DNA of 47,351 nt from the NCBI GenBank assembly GCA_019752015.1, contig JAIEMQ010000074.1, positions 1 through 47,351 on the forward strand, in the 5' to 3' direction. The notes beneath the pieces are model-generated. The model was not told where the DNA came from and did not search any database. It saw only the letters and a list, made by a program, of their open reading frames with translations. Below, in pieces: positions 43,440 through 47,351 of this stretch. Each line of letters begins with the position of its first letter. The stretch's first letter is position 1. The translations under genes and the position numbers were made by a program. The DNA comes from Cyanobacteriota bacterium. Its GTDB lineage: Bacteria; Acidobacteriota; Vicinamibacteria; Vicinamibacterales; UBA2999.

Positions 43440-44777
43440 ATGATTACACGGCGTTCATTTCTGTCGCTGGCCGGTGCGTCGGCACTGGCCAGCCTGCCTC
43501 GCCGCAGCGGCGCAGCCTTCACGCAATCCACACCCTCGATCGACGCGGCCCGGCTGCGTCATCGCCTCGAGCGCCTGAGCTACCACGGCCGCACCGGCAT
43601 GTCGTTCGCTGACGGCGTCAATCGCGTCGCCTATTCGGTGCCCGACCTCACCGCCCGCGCGTGGATCATCGACGAGATCAAGGGCATGGACGTCGTGCCG
43701 CGCATCGACGCCGCGGGCAACATCTTCGCGCGCTTCGGCGGCCAGCCCAATCAGCCGGCGATCCTGTTCGGATCGCACATCGACTCGGTGCCGACCGGCG
43801 GTAATTTCGACGGCGATCTCGGCGTGATGTCGGCGTTCGAAGTGATCCAGGCGGTGCAGGCCGCGAAGATCCAGACCCGGCATCCGCTCGAAATGGTGGT
43901 GTGGGCGCACGAGGAGAGCACGGCGTTCGGCATCGGTACCGCCGCCAGCCGCATCGTCGCCGGTGACCTCCAGGCCGGCGATATGGATCGCGTCTGGAAC
44001 GGCATGAAGCGCAGCGACGCGATCAGGAGAATCGCCGGCAATCCGGATCAGATCGAGACCGGGGTGAAGGCCAAGGGTACGTGGCATTCGTACGTCGAGC
44101 TGCACATCGAGCAGGGCGGCACGCTCGACAAGGCGAAGATTCCGATCGGCATCGTCGAAGGCATCGTCGCCATCCACCGCTACGACGTCGTCATCGAGGG
44201 CCAGGTCAATCACGCCGGGACGACGCCGATGAATGAGCGGCACGATGCGATGGTCGCGGCGGCGCAGCTGACGCTCGCGGTGCGCGAGATCGCGTCACGG
44301 CGCCAGGGCCGCCAGGTCGGCACGGTCGGACGCATCGAGATCGAGCCGAATTCGCCGAACGTGATTCCGGGACGCGCGATGCTGAGCGTCGAATTCCGCG
44401 ATCTCTCCGAGCAGGTGTTGCGCGAGCTCGGTGATGCGGTGAAGGCGCGCGGCGCGGAGATCGCCAGGGATACCGGGACGACGATCACCTTCACACTGGC
44501 GAGCACCAACGTTCCGGCCATGGCATCGAGCGGCGTGCAGGACGCGATTGGCCGCGCTGCCGCGGCGGTGAAGCTCACTACCATGAAGCTGCCGAGCGGA
44601 GCCGGCCACGACGCGCAGCAGATCGCCAGGCTCTGCCCGATGGGGATGATCTTCGTGCCGAGCGTCGGCGGGATCAGCCATTCGCCGAAAGAGCTGACGA
44701 CCTGGGAAGACTGCGCCAACGGCGCGAACGTGTTGCTGCGGACGGTCCTCGAGCTCGATCAGCGCGACAGCCTCTAA
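43440..44777 (+). CDS. M20-family amidase/hydantoinase (N-carbamoyl amino-acid amidohydrolase-like), Tat-secreted
   Basis: 445 residues from ATG 43440, four bases after the previous stop. The twin-arginine leader is TRRSFLSLAGASALAS. Metal-site motifs of the M20 hydantoinase/carbamoylase branch are present: FGSHIDSVPTGGNFDGDLGV, VWAHEESTAFG, VELHIEQGGTLD and the C-terminal GISHSPKE with the metal His. NHAGTTPMNERHDA is the dimerisation-lid motif. These enzymes release amino acids from N-carbamoyl or ureido compounds. A periplasmic location by Tat is less usual, since most relatives are cytoplasmic. Confidence 0.87.
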   Translation: MITRRSFLSLAGASALASLPRRSGAAFTQSTPSIDAARLRHRLERLSYHGRTGMSFADGVNRVAYSVPDLTARAWIIDEIKGMDVVPRIDAAGNIFARFGGQPNQPAILFGSHIDSVPTGGNFDGDLGVMSAFEVIQAVQAAKIQTRHPLEMVVWAHEESTAFGIGTAASRIVAGDLQAGDMDRVWNGMKRSDAIRRIAGNPDQIETGVKAKGTWHSYVELHIEQGGTLDKAKIPIGIVEGIVAIHRYDVVIEGQVNHAGTTPMNERHDAMVAAAQLTLAVREIASRRQGRQVGTVGRIEIEPNSPNVIPGRAMLSVEFRDLSEQVLRELGDAVKARGAEIARDTGTTITFTLASTNVPAMASSGVQDAIGRAAAAVKLTTMKLPSGAGHDAQQIARLCPMGMIFVPSVGGISHSPKELTTWEDCANGANVLLRTVLELDQRDSL

Positions 44778-44787
44778 CAGTTCCCTC

Positions 44788-45366
44788 GTGGACGATTACT
44801 ACACGCTGCTCGGCATCGATCGGAAGGCCGCGCACGCGGACTTGCGGCGCGCCTGGCGCAAACTCGCGTTGCGCTGGCATCCTGATCGCGCGGGCAGCGG
44901 CGCGACGGCGTCCTTCCAGAGAATCCAGGCCGCGTATGCGGTGCTCTCCGATCCGCTGTCGCGCGCCGCGTACGATCGCCGGCAGCTGGTCGCGCCGCCG
45001 GCACTGCGCGGCCGGGCGCCCGGCGTCAAGTTGTCTCGTCTGTGCGGCAACATCAACGGCTTGTTCGCGTGCGGCATTGCCGTCAAGACCGGCGGCGACA
45101 TCATCGAGCTGATGCTGACCGAAGAAGAAGCGGCCGGCGGCGGGATGATCGAGCTCGCGATGCGCGTGCCGGTGCGCTGCCAGGCCTGCGCCGGCAAAGG
45201 TACCGCCCCGTGCACTAAGTGTGGCGGCAGACGGGTCCTGGACGATCTCTTCGCCGCATGGCTCGCGGTGCCTGCCGGTGTGCAGGATGGCGAGTTTCTT
45301 CCGCCGTCGGCGTATCTCCCGGGGATGCTGACGCGCGTGCTGTTCCGCGTCCGCATCGCGAGCTAG
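44788..45366 (+). CDS. DnaJ-domain protein with single CxxC pair zinc-like motif
   Basis: 192 residues from GTG 44788. The J domain occupies 1-65 (DYYTLLGIDRKAAHADLRRAW) with HPD at 31-33. The rest resembles a shortened class I DnaJ substrate region: VRCQACAGKGTAPCTKCGGRRVL gives, in pieces, CQACAGKG and CTKCGG, i.e. only half of the normal four-repeat zinc finger, and then a short beta-domain piece (VPAGVQDGEFL). It would assist Hsp70 with specific clients. It is separated from the M20 gene by 10 bases. Confidence 0.82.
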   Translation: MDDYYTLLGIDRKAAHADLRRAWRKLALRWHPDRAGSGATASFQRIQAAYAVLSDPLSRAAYDRRQLVAPPALRGRAPGVKLSRLCGNINGLFACGIAVKTGGDIIELMLTEEEAAGGGMIELAMRVPVRCQACAGKGTAPCTKCGGRRVLDDLFAAWLAVPAGVQDGEFLPPSAYLPGMLTRVLFRVRIAS

Positions 45367-45389
45367 CTGTCGATCGCCGCCTAAAGAAA

Positions 45390-45545
45390 AAGGGGCCGGG
45401 GATCTTTTTCCCCGAGGGGGAAATTGTCCGTGACGAGACAACTGCAGGGCAAACGGCGTTATCAACAGCCATCTCGCCGCCATTGGTCAAACGACGTAAC
45501 TGCTTTGTTAACGTTTCGTTAACCCGAAATTATCCCCGGCCCCTT
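45390..45545. mobile_element. 156-bp structured element with 14-bp terminal inverted repeats (MITE-like)
   Basis: AAGGGGCCGGGGAT (45390-45403) and its exact reverse complement ATCCCCGGCCCCTT (45532-45545) bound the element. Inside are two more perfect hairpins: TTTCCCC-GAG-GGGGAAA (45407-45423) and GTTAACG-TTT-CGTTAAC (45507-45523). There is no coding sequence. It fills the gap between the convergent DnaJ and ParB-like genes. A non-autonomous mobile element, or a two-way terminator/structured RNA, would both fit. Confidence 0.6.
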
Positions 45546-45575
45546 AGACCCGCGGCGAGACGCGGCCGCGATCGA

Positions 45576-45956
45576 TCAGTAGGGAAGTTCTTCAGGCGGC
45601 TTGCCAACGTGATCCGGCGGCGGATCCTTTTCGAACTGCACGCACTCGATCGTGTCGCGATTCTCGAGCGCCGCTTTCGCGATGCGATGGCGGCCGTCCA
45701 TCACTTCGCCGTTGGCCGCGAGAATGATCGGAAACGACAGGTCCGCCTCCTCAATCAAACGCATGTGATCGATCAGGCCGCGCCAGGTCGGTGCGTCGTC
45801 ATCGCCGGTCCATTTGCGATCGAGCTCGCCAAGATCCGCAATGCGGACGTGCTGCCGCGTGAAGTTTCTGGACAATTCGATCAACCGATCGACGTCCCAC
45901 GCCAGCAGGCCCTGTGCGGTCGGCCGAAAGTAGTATTGCTTTCGCACGGCATCCAT
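45576..45956 (-). CDS. ParB/sulfiredoxin-fold-like small protein
   Basis: 126 residues without a leader. The centre reads FPIILAANGEVMDGRHRIAKA (about 75-95), whose D-G-x-H-R-I is the ParB N-terminal nuclease-type motif, followed by CVQFEKDPPPDH. No DNA-binding helix-turn-helix follows, so it is not a partition protein; stand-alone members of this fold act as nucleases, kinases or adapters. It points away from the unrelated gene at 45975 (18-base gap). Confidence 0.72.
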   Translation of the reverse strand: MDAVRKQYYFRPTAQGLLAWDVDRLIELSRNFTRQHVRIADLGELDRKWTGDDDAPTWRGLIDHMRLIEEADLSFPIILAANGEVMDGRHRIAKAALENRDTIECVQFEKDPPPDHVGKPPEELPY

Positions 45957-45974
45957 CCTACCTTTCGGTAACGC

Positions 45975-46415
45975 ATGTCAGCAAAGACGTCGGTAATCTT
46001 CGTCGGCGAAGACGGCTGGACGAATACCGCGCGGGACCTGGCCGAGCAGCGCGGCACGAGCGCGCACGACTTTCACAAGCCCTGGTGGAAGGGCGTCAAG
46101 CTGTATCACCGCAACGGCTATCGATACGACGTTGAAAAGGCGACACCAGACGACGAGGTCCCGCCGGTGTCGAAGCTGAAGGGCGCGGCGAAACACGACC
46201 CGGCCTACAACGTCGCCTACGAGTATCAATCGACCGGCTTCTACCAGCTCGACGAGTTGAAACAGGCGCTGCGTGACGCGGTGGCGAAGGGCGACGACTC
46301 GCTGACGAAATTTCACAAGGCCGACGAACTGATTGCGCGCGTCGACGCCGCCATGAACTTCGATGACCTCGTCAACATGCTCGAGTACGCGGTCACCCAG
46401 GAACTCGACATCTAG
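45975..46415 (+). CDS. Conserved-looking cytoplasmic protein of unknown function
   Basis: 146 residues; I do not recognise the family. There is no leader or membrane segment. The N-terminal half is Lys/Trp-rich (HKPWWKGVKLYHRNGYRYDVEKA) with a basic beta-hairpin feel, here given as two overlapping parts HKPWWKGVKLYHRNG and YRYDVEKA; the C-terminal half is helical and acidic (DELKQALRDAVAKGDD, FDDLVNMLEYAVTQELDI). It begins 18 bases from the divergent ParB-like gene and could share control with it. Confidence 0.6.
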   Translation: MSAKTSVIFVGEDGWTNTARDLAEQRGTSAHDFHKPWWKGVKLYHRNGYRYDVEKATPDDEVPPVSKLKGAAKHDPAYNVAYEYQSTGFYQLDELKQALRDAVAKGDDSLTKFHKADELIARVDAAMNFDDLVNMLEYAVTQELDI

Positions 46416-46457
46416 AGTGGACGCGAGCGTGAGCCTGATTGTGGTAGTGTCTGGTCC

Positions 46458-46718
46458 ATGTGTCGCCTGTTCGCGGCCCTGGTTCTCGCGCTCGTGGTGT
46501 CAGACGCCACCTGGTGTGTCGACGGCTGCGAGGATCCGGATTTCGCGACGTCGTCGGCGCCCTCAACCTGCACGATGTGCGTGATTCCTGTCGCCGTTAG
46601 CGCAGGGTTCGATCTGGTTCGGGACGCCCTGCCGATACAAGTCGAAGACCTTCCTCTGGCGGCCAGTCTCATTACGGCACCAGCTGGCTCCATCGACCAC
46701 CCTCCGCGCGTCAGCTAA
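46458..46718 (+). CDS. Small cysteine-containing secreted protein, unknown
   Basis: 86 residues: leader MCRLFAALVLALVVSDATW, then CVDGCEDPD and, 20 or so residues on, CTMC. The Cys pairs after a leader suggest disulfides or metal binding in the periplasm. No family recognised. It lies between two other short rightward genes. Confidence 0.55.
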   Translation: MCRLFAALVLALVVSDATWCVDGCEDPDFATSSAPSTCTMCVIPVAVSAGFDLVRDALPIQVEDLPLAASLITAPAGSIDHPPRVS

Positions 46719-46799
46719 GACTTCCTTCAGCTATCGGTAAGTCGCAACTTTTGTGGCGATTATCGTTCGTACTGTCGACGACAGTCGCGAGGAGGATCT

Positions 46800-47153
46800 A
46801 TGGGTCTGCGAACCGCTTTGGTGATCGTCGCATTATCTGCGTTCGTTCCGGCTGCCGCCGCGCAATCGGCGGGAGTGAAAACGCTGAAAGCCAATGGCCG
46901 AGTCATTGCGATTTCGGCTGACTCGATGACCATCCGGCCCGGCATGCAGGATATGGTGTTCGTCATCGACAAGGATACGAAGGTCAGGGGTAAAGGCGTC
47001 GGCACGAAGACGCGCGCTTTGACAGCCGCCAACAAACCGGTGACCATCACCGAACTCGTCGAAAAAGTCGATAGTGTGACGGTGAAGTACCAGGACCTGT
47101 CGGGCAAGTTGCATGCTCGCGAAGTAGACATCGTCGTCAAGCGGCAACAGTGA
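46800..47153 (+). CDS. Small secreted beta-rich protein (DUF5666-like)
   Basis: 117 residues with a leader (VIVALSAFVPAAAAQS). GGAGGATCT precedes the ATG by a normal gap. The mature part alternates short strands, RVIAISADSMTIRP, MVFVIDKDTKVRG and VTVKYQDLSGKLHAREVDI, a pattern seen in DUF5666-type beta-barrel domains that are common in soil bacteria. The role is unknown. A strong hairpin follows at 47169. Confidence 0.65.
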   Translation: MGLRTALVIVALSAFVPAAAAQSAGVKTLKANGRVIAISADSMTIRPGMQDMVFVIDKDTKVRGKGVGTKTRALTAANKPVTITELVEKVDSVTVKYQDLSGKLHAREVDIVVKRQQ

Positions 47154-47168
47154 CTGTGGCACGGTTGT

Positions 47169-47204
47169 CGGTCCCCCCAGCGCCCGCGGCGCTGGGGGCG
47201 ACCG
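47169..47204 (+). terminator. Strong GC hairpin after the small secreted gene
   Basis: CCCCCAGCGCC (47174-47184) pairs perfectly with GGCGCTGGGGG (47188-47198) around CGC; CGGT/ACCG (47169-47172, 47201-47204) extends it past a small bulge. It begins 16 bases after the stop. There is no U-run, so it may stabilise or attenuate more than terminate. Confidence 0.6.
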
Positions 47205-47232
47205 GCAGGTCGAATGCGAATAACATGTTGGC

Positions 47233-47351
47233 GTGACATTTCTGCGGCGGTACGCGACGCGGCTCAGCGGCGTCGCGGGCCTCGTCACTACGTTGCTCCT
47301 GTTATGGTGGGTGTTGCGGATAGTATTGCTGTCCGCGTTCGCGCCGCCAAC
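47233..47351 (+). CDS. Start of a membrane protein (cut by the window end)
   Basis: GTG 47233 opens a frame to the window end encoding TFLRRYATRLSGVAGLV and then a hydrophobic run (TTLLLLWWVLRIVLLSAF), an N-terminal membrane anchor. Nothing more can be said without the following sequence; the start codon is a guess. Confidence 0.35.
   Translation, partial: MTFLRRYATRLSGVAGLVTTLLLLWWVLRIVLLSAFAPP

Noticed and set aside
1-47351. tRNA, rRNA or prophage genes
   Set aside because: No cloverleaf-like segment, rRNA core sequence, integrase or phage structural gene was recognised on either strand.

Overview
The window looks like a stretch of a soil Acidobacteriota chromosome, most likely from the Vicinamibacteria side of the phylum. 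The reasons are family content and composition: GC-rich coding, an 'acidobacterial duplicated orphan permease' (MacB/FtsX-like, 13507-15960), two large TonB-dependent receptors with an N-terminal carboxypeptidase-regulatory-like domain, many secreted hydrolases with Sec or twin-arginine leaders, and a DUF1028 protein. It is accessory-rich and has no rRNA, tRNA or CRISPR that I can see. No stretch longer than 300 bases lacks a gene or a gene remnant.

Layout. 1-3979 (minus): a heterodimeric ABC exporter whose second half is cut short at the window edge, then a serine hydrolase. 3990-6112: a lower-GC, apparently acquired module, hipB-hipA reading left and a broken DUF6602 nuclease-like gene reading right, around a 160-base AT-rich control region with four evenly spaced CCTAWWWWRG boxes. 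6106-8679: two broken glycosyltransferase genes. 8680-13351 (minus): TonB receptor, its coupled periplasmic partner, and a two-domain VOC protein. 13507-17769: the orphan permease and small secreted proteins, a YciH-type initiation factor and a DUF4390 protein. 17852-22497 (plus): an inactive-looking beta-lactamase-fold protein, an outer-membrane barrel, an EF-P-like factor (EfpL/YeiP type), a 76-residue SelW-like selenoprotein whose UGA codon hides it from ordinary gene calling, a Rieske/FAD oxidoreductase and a response regulator. 22421-28298: a membrane protein, a BON-LysM protein, class II fumarase, a membrane glycosyltransferase and a CocE-type hydrolase. 28307-36379: a Kelch/PKD surface protein, a cupin, a TonB receptor remnant and a full TonB receptor. 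36358-42086 (minus): SPFH protein, membrane protein with a four-cysteine tail, DUF1028-PEBP fusion, a frameshifted subtilase and a frameshifted barrel-like protein. 42239-47351: haem/copper protein, M20 amidohydrolase, DnaJ protein and small unknowns.

The clearest new observation is the unannotated selenoprotein at 20224-20454: CxxU motif, GFP motif, good ribosome-binding site, and a perfect 7-bp stem with a G-containing loop 21 bases after the UGA. It sits between efpL and the Rieske oxidoreductase in what looks like one operon. Other themes are the hip operator array, several families of short palindromes or tandem words at gene borders (some inside signal-peptide coding DNA), a 156-bp element with 14-bp inverted ends, and at least six single-base or small indels in otherwise well-conserved genes. 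The indels may be real decay or assembly error; reads would decide. All family assignments come from reading the translated sequence; no searches were run.
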